A stretch of 56,690 nt of DNA, from NCBI RefSeq assembly GCF_943193185.1, contig NZ_CALPDE010000016.1, positions 1 to 56,690 on the forward strand. Reading direction: 5' to 3'. This DNA comes from Lactococcus ileimucosae (GTDB taxonomy: Bacteria; Bacillota; Bacilli; Lactobacillales; Streptococcaceae). Made by a program: the position numbers and the translations under genes. This document shows, one piece after another, positions 15,675 through 24,817 of the stretch. The notes below the pieces were generated by a model. It did no database searches. It was not told the origin of the DNA and saw only the letters and a list, made by a program, of their open reading frames with translations. Each line of letters starts with the position of its first letter. Within the stretch, counting starts at the first letter, position 1.

Positions 15675-16891
15675 TATTTTCTACCTAACATAGTTTTAAC
15701 CATGCTTAAGATTTTATGCTTAAGTGGTTTTGGATAGTAAGTGAAATAACCAACCTTACGTACGACATAGCCTGAAAAATTTTGTTTAAAGTGCAGGACA
15801 CCATCTGTGCCATCAAAAGTGCCAGCAACACCAAAGAAATTATAACTCTTTACACCCTTATTCAAAGTTTTTTTCATCACATAATGTTGGATAGCGAATG
15901 GTGCATATAATTTTTTAAAAGCTTCATATGAACCACTGAACAAATAGATTGTCTCGCTGGCTCCGTAAATAAAGAGTGAGCCAGCTAATACGATGTCTTC
16001 ACGACCATGTTTCGCAATAAACTCACGCGCTTCTGCTAAACGAACTTTTTGAGTTTCAAGCTGGCTTTCTAATTCCTTACGCTTGCCCTCTTTTTTAGTT
16101 TTTTCAATCTGGCCTGTGAGTTTATCAATTTGAGCTAAAATAGCCCTCTCATAATCTGCAAAGTTGATTTCTGCAACCAGAAACTCCGCTTTAGCGCCAA
16201 AAGTTTTATAAAGGCTTTGGTAATAGGCTAAGTCATGATCATCATAACCACGACGTTCCGAAGTTTCAGAGGTAATTTTTTTGAACTTGTCTAACTCTTC
16301 ATAGGCCAAGGGGCGCACACGAATACCAAACTGCTGTGTTTTCTTTACAGAATATTGCCCATCCTTTGTGTAAGATTTAAGCAATTTTTTATCATCTGCA
16401 ATTTCTGATAAATCTTTGATATAGTGCCAAGTTGACTCTCCCCGCTGGTTATAGCCTACTTCCAAACCTGTGTGATTATAGCCAAGCTCTTGCATGTCTG
16501 CGATAAATTTTTTGTTTTCTGCTGTAAGTGGCTGCCCTGAGCTATCAAATTCTTGATAGTTTGTATTAGGAATAACTAAGAGTTCCATACCACCATGCTC
16601 TTTGACGAACTGTCGCAGCTCTTTATAGAAAAACTTTTCCACATCCTCTTGATATTCTTGGTAAATTGGACCATACTGGATTTCGTAATGCTTACCTCCA
16701 GTCATGTTTTTTGCCCCTAAAAGAGCGGCCATTTCTATTTTGTCTGATTGTACAGCCAAGAAAGTGACTTCCCAGCCATTCGCCTTCATCAAGTCTGCCA
16801 TTTCAGGAGTCTGTAAAAAACTTCCTCGGCTTACGTTTTCATTGAACTGGGCAAATTCTTCAGCTGAAATTTCTCTTAATTTATAATTCAA
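15674..16891 (-). CDS. FemAB/MurM-type peptidoglycan cross-bridge transferase with coiled-coil arm
   Basis: A 405-residue paralogue of the downstream gene. Both start with an SFLQTP element near residue 25, and the ending GVLHFKQNFSGYV is conserved. Residues about 245-300 form a helical hairpin (ERAILAQIDKLTGQIEKTKK), the seryl-tRNA-synthetase-like arm typical of FemA and MurM. The start is TTG at 16891, with an AAGGA site 5 nt upstream. Two enzymes in tandem suggest a bridge of at least two successively added residues. Confidence 0.88.
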   Translation of the reverse strand: MNYKLREISAEEFAQFNENVSRGSFLQTPEMADLMKANGWEVTFLAVQSDKIEMAALLGAKNMTGGKHYEIQYGPIYQEYQEDVEKFFYKELRQFVKEHGGMELLVIPNTNYQEFDSSGQPLTAENKKFIADMQELGYNHTGLEVGYNQRGESTWHYIKDLSEIADDKKLLKSYTKDGQYSVKKTQQFGIRVRPLAYEELDKFKKITSETSERRGYDDHDLAYYQSLYKTFGAKAEFLVAEINFADYERAILAQIDKLTGQIEKTKKEGKRKELESQLETQKVRLAEAREFIAKHGREDIVLAGSLFIYGASETIYLFSGSYEAFKKLYAPFAIQHYVMKKTLNKGVKSYNFFGVAGTFDGTDGVLHFKQNFSGYVVRKVGYFTYYPKPLKHKILSMVKTMLGRK

Positions 16892-16931
16892 AACATATCC
16901 TTATCTCTTTAATGATTTTATTTATTATAGC

Positions 16932-16958
16932 AAAAAAGGCTAGATATTTCAGCCTTTC
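16932..16958 (-). terminator. Terminator of the DUF805 gene
   Basis: On the minus strand AAAGGCT and AGCCTTTTTT form a short stem just after the DUF805 stop codon. A TATAAT box for the downstream FemAB pair follows directly (16928-16923). Confidence 0.65.
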
Positions 16959-17908
16959 CTCCTAAATAAAAGTGTTTTTTCCTTTTGAGCAAGTTGATCC
17001 TTGTCCTGAACCGCCACAAAAATAAGGCACGCTACAAAAACAAAATTTACCAGAAACAAAAGATAGTTTAGCAGCGAAAAATCACGTATACCAAAACTCG
17101 CCACATCTACAGTATGAATAATATTCCTTAATAAAAATAAAGAGGCAGCGCTGAAAAAGAACAAAACAATCCCAAAGTTTGATAAACCAGCATCACGAAA
17201 ACGACGTGCAAATAAGGCAAGTGTTGGTAGAAATAAGCCTAAAGCAATGAGGAAATTAATAAATAAAAGCAGCCAGGTAGCAAGAAAAGCATGTCCGAAA
17301 AATATATTTTCAAAGAGCTGAGTACCTACAAACAACAATCCCAAAACAGCGAAAAGAGCAACAAAGACAAGCTGAATCATCCAAAAACTGATGCGACTAC
17401 TCCTCCCCCTAAAGGACACATAGCCCAAAAAATAATTCTTGATAGCTTGAAAAAATGATTCATGACCTGTTTCTTGGATTTTGTGAATTCTATAAACAGG
17501 TTGTGAAAACTCAGGTATGCCAACTTGTGACTTGGATGAGGGTAGAGCATTAAGGATAAGCATACTTAGAAAGCCACCAAAAGGGGCTATAAGGATAAAA
17601 ATCAATTCCCAAGGTAAACCAGCATCACGTAAACGACGTACAGCTATGGCGCAAAAAGGAAGAGTAGCCACTAAGCTATAAAGCCCCCATAATCCAATGA
17701 AAAAGTAGGAAAAAACAGACCAGATATCTGGTAACACATCATTTGATAAAAGATTAAATAATCCCGCCAAGACAAGTAAACAAAGTGTTAAAACACCATG
17801 GCCTAACATAGCCAACCAATAGTCTTTTCGATTGGTTCTTTCTTTAAAAGAGATGTACCCTAACCAAAATTTTTGATAAGATTGTTTGAACTCTCTGAAA
17901 CTAAACAT
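16949..17908 (-). CDS. Membrane protein with two DUF805 domains
   Basis: A 319-residue integral membrane protein with a tandem duplication. Residues 1-150 and 151-319 each start with the cue FWLGYISFKERTNRKDYW or YFLGYVSFRGRSSRISFW and end with the DUF805 signature RRLRDAGL (about residue 92) or RRFRDAGL (about 240). Each half has about four membrane segments. DUF805 proteins have no established biochemical function. It follows recN by 7 bp, so it may be cotranscribed with it. The ribosome-binding site is TGAGGAAAG. Confidence 0.85.
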   Translation of the reverse strand: MFSFREFKQSYQKFWLGYISFKERTNRKDYWLAMLGHGVLTLCLLVLAGLFNLLSNDVLPDIWSVFSYFFIGLWGLYSLVATLPFCAIAVRRLRDAGLPWELIFILIAPFGGFLSMLILNALPSSKSQVGIPEFSQPVYRIHKIQETGHESFFQAIKNYFLGYVSFRGRSSRISFWMIQLVFVALFAVLGLLFVGTQLFENIFFGHAFLATWLLLFINFLIALGLFLPTLALFARRFRDAGLSNFGIVLFFFSAASLFLLRNIIHTVDVASFGIRDFSLLNYLLFLVNFVFVACLIFVAVQDKDQLAQKEKTLLFRRKG

Positions 17909-17915
17909 ACTTTCC

Positions 17916-19580
17916 TCATTTCATTAGTAATCGTTTTGCTTGAGCTAAGGCTTCTGCAGTTACATCGTCCCCTGCTAGCATTTTTGCGACCTCCTCAATT
18001 CGTTCTTTTAGGTGAAGTTTTCGAACTGTCGAAGTTGTAACATCGTCTGTTGAAGCTTTTTCAATATAAAATTGCGTGTCGGCAATAGCGACAACTTGAG
18101 GGAGATGGGAAATCGCTAATACTTGCCCAGCTTGTGCAATCTTGTATATTTTTTGTGCAATTGCCTGAGCAACGCGCCCTGACACACCTGTATCCACCTC
18201 ATCAAAAACAATGGAAGTTTTATTTTCACGCCTTGAAAAACTAGACTTGATCGCCAACATCAGACGAGACAGTTCTCCACCAGATGCTGTTTTTGCCAAA
18301 GGTTTGAATCCCTCTCCTGGATTGGTTTGAATATAAAACTCTACTTGCTCATTACCTCTGCTTGAGAATTTGCCACTCTCAAATTTCACAGAGAAGTCGG
18401 CTTTTTCCATGTAAAGATCAGCAAGCTCCTTTTTTATGTCTTCTTCAAGTTCTTTGGCTATAGCATGCCGCGCAGTATTGAGTTGCTCGCTTGCCACCAA
18501 AAGTTCAGACTGCGCTTCCTTAAGTGCTTCCTCTAGACTCTCACTGTCTTCTGTTCCTCCAGTCAAGTCTGAAAGTTCGAGCTGGATCTTTTCCAAGCTT
18601 TGCAAAACATCAGAAAGTTCTGGACCGTATTTTTTACGCAGTGTGTTTAAAGTTAAGATTCTTTCTTCAATTTGCAAAAGCTCTGTAGGGTTAAACTCAA
18701 TCATATCCATAGCTGTTGCTAACCTTGTGGACACTTCTTCAAGCAGATAATAAGCATCCATTGTTTTGTCCGACAAGTCTTGATAATCTTGATCAAACTC
18801 AGCAGCATGTTCTAACTCAGACATAGCTGTACGAATGCCACTTAGACTTGAAAAGTCCCCTTCGTCATCGTCCAAAGCCAAATAAGCTGTATTCAGGGCA
18901 TCTGCTATATTTTTAGCATTGTTGAGTTTAGCCCTTCGTGCTTGCAGTTGCTCATCTTCTTTTAGATTAATTTCTGCTGCTTCAATCTCTTCAACTTGAA
19001 ATTGTAAAATTTCAATACGCTGTGCAAACTCTTGCTCATTTTTTTGACGGGTTTCTAATGCTTGTCGAATTTTTTTATAGTGTTCAAACTTAGTCAGATA
19101 CTCCGACTTGATTTGCTCAAATGTTTCATCCCCAAACTCATCAAGCAAACGAAGATGGTGCTTAGCATTCATCAATTCTTGATTGTCATGTTGCCCATGA
19201 ATATCAACGAGAAGCTCTCCTATTTCTCGTAATGTTGCAAGATTAACCATTTGCCCATTCACACGGCAAACTGAACGACCGTTAGCAAAAATATCCCGAC
19301 GCAAGATAAGTTCACTGCTGCTCTCAAGACCCAAATCTTCAAGTCTTTGCTCAAGTTCTTTGTTTTCCTCTGCAAAAAATAGCCCCTCAATCTCAGCCTT
19401 ATCTTTACCTGTACGGACAAAGTCACTTGAACTACGCCCTCCAAGTAAAAGCCCCATTGCATCAATGATAATAGACTTCCCAGCTCCCGTTTCACCTGTC
19501 AAAATCGTCATCCCATTCTCAAAAGAGATATGAATTTCTTCGATAATTGCAAAGTTTTTAATAGAAATTTCTTGTAGCAT
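17916..19580 (-). CDS. recN: DNA repair protein RecN
   Basis: A 554-residue SMC-like ATPase that acts early in double-strand break repair. Walker A is GETGAGKS (residues 29-36). Two long coiled-coil segments lie around 150-370. The signature TASGGELSRLMLAIK and Walker B SIVFDEVDTGVSG are near 425-475. The ribosome-binding site is AAAGGAAA. It follows ahrC by 11 bp, which is the standard order in Firmicutes. Confidence 0.96.
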   Translation of the reverse strand: MLQEISIKNFAIIEEIHISFENGMTILTGETGAGKSIIIDAMGLLLGGRSSSDFVRTGKDKAEIEGLFFAEENKELEQRLEDLGLESSSELILRRDIFANGRSVCRVNGQMVNLATLREIGELLVDIHGQHDNQELMNAKHHLRLLDEFGDETFEQIKSEYLTKFEHYKKIRQALETRQKNEQEFAQRIEILQFQVEEIEAAEINLKEDEQLQARRAKLNNAKNIADALNTAYLALDDDEGDFSSLSGIRTAMSELEHAAEFDQDYQDLSDKTMDAYYLLEEVSTRLATAMDMIEFNPTELLQIEERILTLNTLRKKYGPELSDVLQSLEKIQLELSDLTGGTEDSESLEEALKEAQSELLVASEQLNTARHAIAKELEEDIKKELADLYMEKADFSVKFESGKFSSRGNEQVEFYIQTNPGEGFKPLAKTASGGELSRLMLAIKSSFSRRENKTSIVFDEVDTGVSGRVAQAIAQKIYKIAQAGQVLAISHLPQVVAIADTQFYIEKASTDDVTTSTVRKLHLKERIEEVAKMLAGDDVTAEALAQAKRLLMK

Positions 19581-19591
19581 ACCGTTTCCTT

Positions 19592-20038
19592 TTATAAACT
19601 TAATTCGTCATAAATTGTGTTTGCTTGCCGTCTTGTTTCACAAATAATCAAAATACTGTCGTCATCCGTCATAATTGAAAATATTTTTTTACTGTAACGG
19701 TTGATTAGACTTTTTTTAATGACGCTGGTTGTTCCAGGTTTAGCCGTAATTGAAATCATGTTTTCATGCATTTTCAATTCAAGAATCGCCTCATTGGCCA
19801 GTTCTTTATGCAAGAGATCTTTTTGCTCTTCATCGTGCTGGTGTGGCAAAGCGTAACGATAGCCCCCTTGACTTCCTGGGATTTTGATGAGAGCTAAGGA
19901 CTTAATATCTCGTGAAACTGTTGCTTGAGTCACATCGATATCATTTTCCAAAAGCTCTTGTACAAGTTCATCTTGAGTTTGTACCTCTTTTGCGGTGATG
20001 AGTTTTGAAATAAAATCAAGTCGTTCTTCTCTTCTCAT
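19592..20038 (-). CDS. ahrC: Arginine repressor family regulator (AhrC position)
   Basis: A 148-residue ArgR-family protein. The winged helix covers residues 1-70 (VTQATVSRDIKSLALIKIP is the recognition region) and the oligomerisation and arginine-binding domain covers 80-148. The usual C-terminal pocket motif GTIAGDDT appears here as IMTDDDS, so the two aspartates are kept but the glycine is not. Lactococci carry several ArgR paralogues; the copy next to recN is AhrC. It overlaps tlyA by 4 nt. Confidence 0.88.
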   Translation of the reverse strand: MRREERLDFISKLITAKEVQTQDELVQELLENDIDVTQATVSRDIKSLALIKIPGSQGGYRYALPHQHDEEQKDLLHKELANEAILELKMHENMISITAKPGTTSVIKKSLINRYSKKIFSIMTDDDSILIICETRRQANTIYDELSL

Positions 20039-20844
20039 GTCAATGTTTCCTTTTCTGTTTTTAGTACAGCTTCAATATCAATATGAGACGCGACTGTAGC
20101 TGTCTTTTCTTTTTTTAAATGCACTAAAAATTCAACATTGCCTGCTCCTCCCTTGATGGGGGAGAAGGTTAAGTGTTTTACTGAAAATCCAGTATCCAGC
20201 GCTGTATTTATGACTTTTTCAATCGTCCACTTATGTATTTTCGGATCCTTAATGATTCCCTTTTTCCCCACTTGGTTACGTCCGGCCTCAAACTGAGGTT
20301 TAATTAAAGCAGCAACGTCGCCATCTTCTGTCAAAATATCAAACAAGGGAGGTAAAATCAAGTCAAGGGAGATAAAGCTAACATCAATTGAGGCGAATTC
20401 TGGTTGTCCCTGTGCAAAATCTTCTAAAACAGCCTGACGAAAGTTAAACTGTTCCATCACCACAACACGACTATCTTTACGAAGCTTCCATGCGAGCTGA
20501 TTGGTGCCTACATCCAAGGCATAGACACGCTTGGCACCATTTTGGAGCATGACATCCGTAAAACCTCCTGTTGAGGCTCCGATATCCAAGCAAGTTTTTT
20601 CTTCCACAGAAAGGCTAAACTCTTGTAAAGCTTTTTCTAGCTTCAGACCACCACGACTCACATACTTTAGTTTTTCACCTTTGAGCCTTAGTTCTGTACT
20701 TTCTTCAATCTTTTGTCCTGGCTTGTCAAAGCGCTCACCTGATTTAGCATCCACCACCAAACCGGCCATAACACCACGTTTAGCCTGCTCTCTCGTTTCA
20801 AACAGGCCTTGATTTGTTGCTAAAACATCTACTCTTTCTTTCAT
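20035..20844 (-). CDS. tlyA: TlyA family rRNA methyltransferase / hemolysin-like protein
   Basis: A 269-residue protein with an N-terminal S4 RNA-binding domain (about 1-60) and a FtsJ-like SAM-dependent methyltransferase domain (CLDIGASTGGFTDVML at about 86-101). Homologues 2'-O-methylate rRNA. It is embedded in the ispA-tlyA-ahrC-recN block with 4-nt overlaps on both sides, which implies coupled translation. The name hemolysin is historical; lytic activity should not be assumed. Confidence 0.93.
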   Translation of the reverse strand: MKERVDVLATNQGLFETREQAKRGVMAGLVVDAKSGERFDKPGQKIEESTELRLKGEKLKYVSRGGLKLEKALQEFSLSVEEKTCLDIGASTGGFTDVMLQNGAKRVYALDVGTNQLAWKLRKDSRVVVMEQFNFRQAVLEDFAQGQPEFASIDVSFISLDLILPPLFDILTEDGDVAALIKPQFEAGRNQVGKKGIIKDPKIHKWTIEKVINTALDTGFSVKHLTFSPIKGGAGNVEFLVHLKKEKTATVASHIDIEAVLKTEKETLT

Positions 20845-21692
20845 TTTATTTCTAGACTTTCTATAATTTCGATAATTTCAGCACTTGATGCAACTTGTGC
20901 CAAGTCATCTTTTACAGTTTTCAGCAATTGCTTTAGAGTTTTCTGTGCGCCCTGTAAGCCAAGTAGGGCAACATAGGTTGACTTTTCTTCCGCTTGATCC
21001 TTTCCAGGTGTTTTGCCGATTTCTTCAAATGTTCCTGTAACGTCAATTATATCGTCCCGTATCTGAAAAGCTAATCCCAAATTTTGTCCAATCTCTCGCA
21101 ACTTTGCAATAACTTCTTTTGGTTGTTCAGCAATGATTCCAGCTGCTACAAAAGGAAAAGCCAACATTCTTCCTGTTTTCAAATGATGAATGTCTTTAAC
21201 TTGATCTGGAGATAAGACTTTTCTCTCGCCATCCATATCTAAAACTTGTCCAGCAACCATCCCCAAGGAGCCGCTTGCATAAGACAATTCTTTCACTAGG
21301 GCTACAACTATTGGTGCGGAAAAAGATGACTTTGCCAGTATATAATAAGGATCCAAAAAAAGTGCATCTCCTGCTAAGATTGCTGTTGCTTCATCAAATT
21401 TCTTATGATTCGTCAGCTGTCCTCGACGGTAATCATCGTTATCCATGGCCGGCAAGTCGTCATGAATCAAACTGCCTGTGTGAATCATTTCTACAGCAGC
21501 AGCAACTCGATAATGCGGCGTTTCAAGTGGGATTCCAAAAGCTTTAAGCATCTTTAGGAACAAAAGGGGACGAATTCTTTTACCACCTGCTGTAAGTGAA
21601 TAAACTATTGAAGCTGCCAAATGTTGAGGAATTTCAGCTTTTTCATAAAATTTTGTGAGCTCTTTTTCAAGCCTTTTCATATTGATAACCAT
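20841..21692 (-). CDS. ispA: Polyprenyl (farnesyl) diphosphate synthase
   Basis: A 283-residue trans-isoprenyl diphosphate synthase that makes farnesyl diphosphate for undecaprenyl-phosphate and other isoprenoids. The first aspartate-rich motif is DDLPAMDND (about 84-92), the second is DDIID (about 221-225), and GGKRIRPLL is present at the start. The start at 21692 lies 7 nt after a GATAAT box with no ribosome-binding site; a second ATG four codons later is an alternative. In most Firmicutes xseB precedes it directly; here a glycerate kinase gene and terminator intervene. Confidence 0.93.
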   Translation of the reverse strand: MVINMKRLEKELTKFYEKAEIPQHLAASIVYSLTAGGKRIRPLLFLKMLKAFGIPLETPHYRVAAAVEMIHTGSLIHDDLPAMDNDDYRRGQLTNHKKFDEATAILAGDALFLDPYYILAKSSFSAPIVVALVKELSYASGSLGMVAGQVLDMDGERKVLSPDQVKDIHHLKTGRMLAFPFVAAGIIAEQPKEVIAKLREIGQNLGLAFQIRDDIIDVTGTFEEIGKTPGKDQAEEKSTYVALLGLQGAQKTLKQLLKTVKDDLAQVASSAEIIEIIESLEIK

Positions 21693-21699
21693 TTCTTAT

Positions 21700-21729
21700 A
21701 TTATCCCATTTCAAAGAAATAATGTCCAA
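21700..21729 (-). promoter_or_regulatory. Promoter of ispA-tlyA-ahrC-recN
   Basis: On the minus strand TTGGAC (21729-21724), an 18-nt spacer and TGGGATAAT (extended -10, box 21705-21700). The ATG starts 7 nt after the box. Confidence 0.65.
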
Positions 21730-22122
21730 TAGAAAATTGCGTGCACTATAGCTGAAAAAGTTACTTTGAGTGAAAAAACATTCTCTGTAAGAAGGAGACT
21801 AAAAAATTCCGCCTTGCACAAAATGCACAAAAATAAAATCTTATGCTTGGGAGCTTCTCTCTTTATCTTTTCATGACTCGCTGCCTTTTATTAACAAAAA
21901 TCTGAAACAAAGGTAGTGAGTTAAAGGATGCAAAACAAAACGCAAAAAAAGCTTAACCGGTGTATGCTTGTACTTATGGTTAAGCCTTTCTTCATTTTTT
22001 GGAGATTTTGTCATAGCCTCTAAGCTCATTTTTTAATTTTCAAGTTCTTTTTGTTGCTCTTATCTGCATCTGTCTCCCCTTTTTTACATTTTGGTGGGGA
22101 AACAACGATTTTTCCTACTTGC
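21730..22122. other. Intergenic stretch between glycerate kinase and ispA
   Basis: No gene is seen on either strand. It holds the glycerate kinase terminator (21944-21985) and, near its left edge, the ispA promoter. Confidence 0.5.
21944..21985 (-). terminator. Terminator downstream of glycerate kinase
   Basis: On the minus strand GCTTAACC and GGTTAAGC form a stem followed by seven T. Confidence 0.85.
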
Positions 22123-23175
22123 TTATTTATTTCTATCACAGTGAAGCCAGGTTTTAATGACGTTCTCTGTTAAAGCCTTGATGTTTTTTAAGGTTACTTC
22201 TTTGTCCATTGCTTCTTCCAAAGAAAGTACTGAGCGTTGAACACTGTAACTTGCCAGCAGCACTCGGTTCATTTCTCCTAAATCATCTGCCAAAGCGCCG
22301 CAAAAAGCAAGCGTCGGTACATTGTATTTTTCTCCCAACTTCGCCATTCCAAAAGGAACCTTGCCTTTTGCAGTTTGGAAGTCCATTCGGCCCTCGCCTG
22401 TGATAATCAAATCTGCGTTTTTAATACTGTCTTCAATTTTTAGAAGCTGAGCAATTTTGAAAAATCCTGACTCTAGTCTCCCACCTAGTAAGATAATAGC
22501 TGCGCCTAAACCACCGGCTGCACCTGTTCCTGGTATCTCTTGCAAGTCAATATTTCGTTCTTGTTTTATTTTTTGAACAAAATTCTGTGCAGCCAAGTCT
22601 TGGGCTTCAAGAATTTCAGAATTTCCTCCTTTTTGCTTGCCAAAGAATTTTGCATAACCTTTTGGCCCTGCATAAACATTAGTGACATCCGCTAAACCTG
22701 TGATTTTTATATCTGAAAAGTCTTCGCCCTCCAGGGCTTTCAAAAGACCGAGGCCACCATCAGAACTTCCTGTACCTCCAAGACTGAGTATAATTTCAGT
22801 TGCCCCTCTCTTTTTAGCATCTAAAAACAAGGCGCCAAGTCCAAAACTTGTTGCCCTTTGCACTGTTTCTTCACTGGGTGTAATCTTATCGATTCCTACC
22901 ACTTCGGCTGCCTCAATAAAAGCCTGCGCTCTATCAACCAATAGATAGGAAGCTTGCAAGGGACGGTGTAATAAATCAACTGTTTCAACATTAATACAAT
23001 GTCCGCCTAAGCCCGTTTTTACTGCTGAAAGGCTTCCTTCTCCACCGTCAGCAATTTCGAAAGTTTCAACTTTAATCTCGGGAAAGGAAGATAAAATCGC
23101 AGTTTTTACTGCCCGATTTAGCTCTGCACTTGTGGCGGAGCCTTTGAAAGAATCTATCGCTACGACGACTTTCAT
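22123..23175 (-). CDS. glxK: Glycerate kinase (GarK/GlxK family)
   Basis: A 350-residue glycerate kinase that phosphorylates D-glycerate with ATP. Family signatures are the N-terminal MKVVVAIDSFKGSATS, IADGGEGS, GGTGSSDGGLGLL and ADLIITGEGRMDFQTAKGK. The start at 23175 follows a GAGAG site. It sits between xseB and ispA, an unusual place, and has its own terminator, so it looks like an insertion into an otherwise conserved block. Confidence 0.92.
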   Translation of the reverse strand: MKVVVAIDSFKGSATSAELNRAVKTAILSSFPEIKVETFEIADGGEGSLSAVKTGLGGHCINVETVDLLHRPLQASYLLVDRAQAFIEAAEVVGIDKITPSEETVQRATSFGLGALFLDAKKRGATEIILSLGGTGSSDGGLGLLKALEGEDFSDIKITGLADVTNVYAGPKGYAKFFGKQKGGNSEILEAQDLAAQNFVQKIKQERNIDLQEIPGTGAAGGLGAAIILLGGRLESGFFKIAQLLKIEDSIKNADLIITGEGRMDFQTAKGKVPFGMAKLGEKYNVPTLAFCGALADDLGEMNRVLLASYSVQRSVLSLEEAMDKEVTLKNIKALTENVIKTWLHCDRNK

Positions 23176-23204
23176 ATTTTTCTCTCTTTCACAGCTTTGC
23201 ATTG

Positions 23205-23216
23205 TCACTATAGTGA
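23205..23216. promoter_or_regulatory. 12-bp perfect palindrome upstream of glycerate kinase
   Basis: TCACTATAGTGA lies 30 bp before the glxK start and overlaps a TATAGT box on the minus strand. It could be an operator over a promoter; no regulator is identified. Confidence 0.35.
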
Positions 23217-23283
23217 AGGAAGCTCCGTTTTTAGTCTTCTTGGGTTATTTCTATACTCCAAAAGATTGCCGGTTTGCCTCCCC

Positions 23284-23508
23284 TTATTCTCCCAAAAAAT
23301 CAGTTTCTGAGCCGTCCTTGCCAACAATCTTTACCAGAGTTTTTTCCGCTTCATTCAAGGTTGCTTTAAGTTTTTCAGAGAGGAGCATCCCTTTTTGAAA
23401 TTCAGAGATGGCATCTTCTAAAGCCACATCTCCACTCTCTAGTTTTTTGACAATTGTTTCAAGTTCTACTAAATTCTCTTCAAATTTTGCTTCTTTTTTT
23501 GTAGCCAT
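23284..23508 (-). CDS. xseB: Exodeoxyribonuclease VII small subunit
   Basis: A 74-residue XseB with the family pattern [19 protein letters not shown] and [12 protein letters not shown]. It binds XseA to form exonuclease VII, which degrades single-stranded DNA. It starts 10 bp after the xseA stop codon. Confidence 0.95.
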   Translation of the reverse strand: MATKKEAKFEENLVELETIVKKLESGDVALEDAISEFQKGMLLSEKLKATLNEAEKTLVKIVGKDGSETDFLGE

Positions 23509-23517
23509 ACTTATCCT

Positions 23518-24771
23518 CTATTTTATTTCCGCACGAACTGTACCGTCACTCAAATCAAGATTGACTTGGTCACCAGTTTGGACATCATTAACACTTTTAA
23601 TAATTTTACCACTGCTTGTGGTGACGAGCGAAAATCCACGTGCTTTGATTTTGCTAATATCCATCAAGAGGAGTGCTTGCACCAGATTATCCACTTGATT
23701 TTTCTTTTGTTCATAAAGTTTTACAAAAGCGGGAAGGAGTCTACCCTCCAATAATTCATAGCGGTGCTTCTCCCGATAAATTTTGTTTTCGGTCAAATTT
23801 TGTAAACGACTGGTCAAATGATCAATCTTCTGAATATGCCCGTCATAGAGACGCTCAGGTTGCCGAAAGACTACTGAATTGGCTAGCTTTTCCACCCGCT
23901 CTCTCTGTGTCTGGATAAGGTGAGTGACACGGTTGCGCATACGGAGCTCTTGATCATCTGCCCAAGCGAGCAAATCCAATTTTGTATTAGGAGTTGCTAA
24001 CTCTGCTGCTGCTGTTGGTGTTGCTGCGCGTCGATCAGCAACAAAATCAGCTAAAGTCGTATCAGTTTCATGTCCCACTGATGAGATAACGGGGATACGA
24101 GATTCAAAAATAGCACGCACAACAATTTCTTCGTTAAAAGCCCATAAATCTTCAATGGAGCCACCGCCTCGTCCAACGATGAGTATATCAACATCTGTAC
24201 GTTCATTCACAGCTTCAATATTTGCTGCGATTTCTTCCGCAGCTCCTGCGCCCTGAACCTTTGTTGGATAAAGTAAAATCTGACTCATTGGAAAACGGCG
24301 ATTAACCGTTGTGATAATATCTCTGATAACAGCACCAGACGGACTAGTAACTACTGCAATTTTTTTAGAAAAAAGTGGCAGTTCTTGCTTCCACTGCGGA
24401 TTGAATAAACCTTCTGCTGTTAGTTTCTTTTTCAGCTGTTCAAACTTCACAGCCAAAGCACCGATACCATCTGGAACAATGTTTTCAATATTGATAGAAT
24501 AAGAACCTGAGGGAGCATAGAGGCTGATGCGGCCAGTCACAAGGACTTTCATCCCATCTTCCAACTTAAAATCGAGCTTTTTAAACTGTCCCGCCCACAT
24601 GGTTGCCTGTATCACCGCTTTTTCATCTTTAATGGCAAAATACTGATGACTGGGGCGCTGACGAAAATTTGAAATCTCTCCTGTCAAGTAAACACGTTCC
24701 AAATAAGGATCGCGATCAAACTTTGCTTTCAAGTATTTGGTTAGAGTTGATACTGTTAAATACTCTGTCAT
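23518..24771 (-). CDS. xseA: Exodeoxyribonuclease VII large subunit
   Basis: A 417-residue XseA. An N-terminal OB-fold ([24 protein letters not shown] at about 31-38) is followed by the catalytic region with [29 protein letters not shown] and [23 protein letters not shown] (split here only for description), then a long coiled coil. It works with XseB in repair and recombination. It follows folD, the common order in streptococci and lactococci. Confidence 0.96.
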   Translation of the reverse strand: MTEYLTVSTLTKYLKAKFDRDPYLERVYLTGEISNFRQRPSHQYFAIKDEKAVIQATMWAGQFKKLDFKLEDGMKVLVTGRISLYAPSGSYSINIENIVPDGIGALAVKFEQLKKKLTAEGLFNPQWKQELPLFSKKIAVVTSPSGAVIRDIITTVNRRFPMSQILLYPTKVQGAGAAEEIAANIEAVNERTDVDILIVGRGGGSIEDLWAFNEEIVVRAIFESRIPVISSVGHETDTTLADFVADRRAATPTAAAELATPNTKLDLLAWADDQELRMRNRVTHLIQTQRERVEKLANSVVFRQPERLYDGHIQKIDHLTSRLQNLTENKIYREKHRYELLEGRLLPAFVKLYEQKKNQVDNLVQALLLMDISKIKARGFSLVTTSSGKIIKSVNDVQTGDQVNLDLSDGTVRAEIK

Positions 24772-24817
24772 GTTTTTATCTTTCTAGATGTGCTTAATTA
24801 TCCTAGGTTTCACTCTT

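Noticed and set aside
23408-23698. A 96-codon open frame on the plus strand
   Set aside because: It lies antisense across xseB and xseA, both of which are well-conserved genes.
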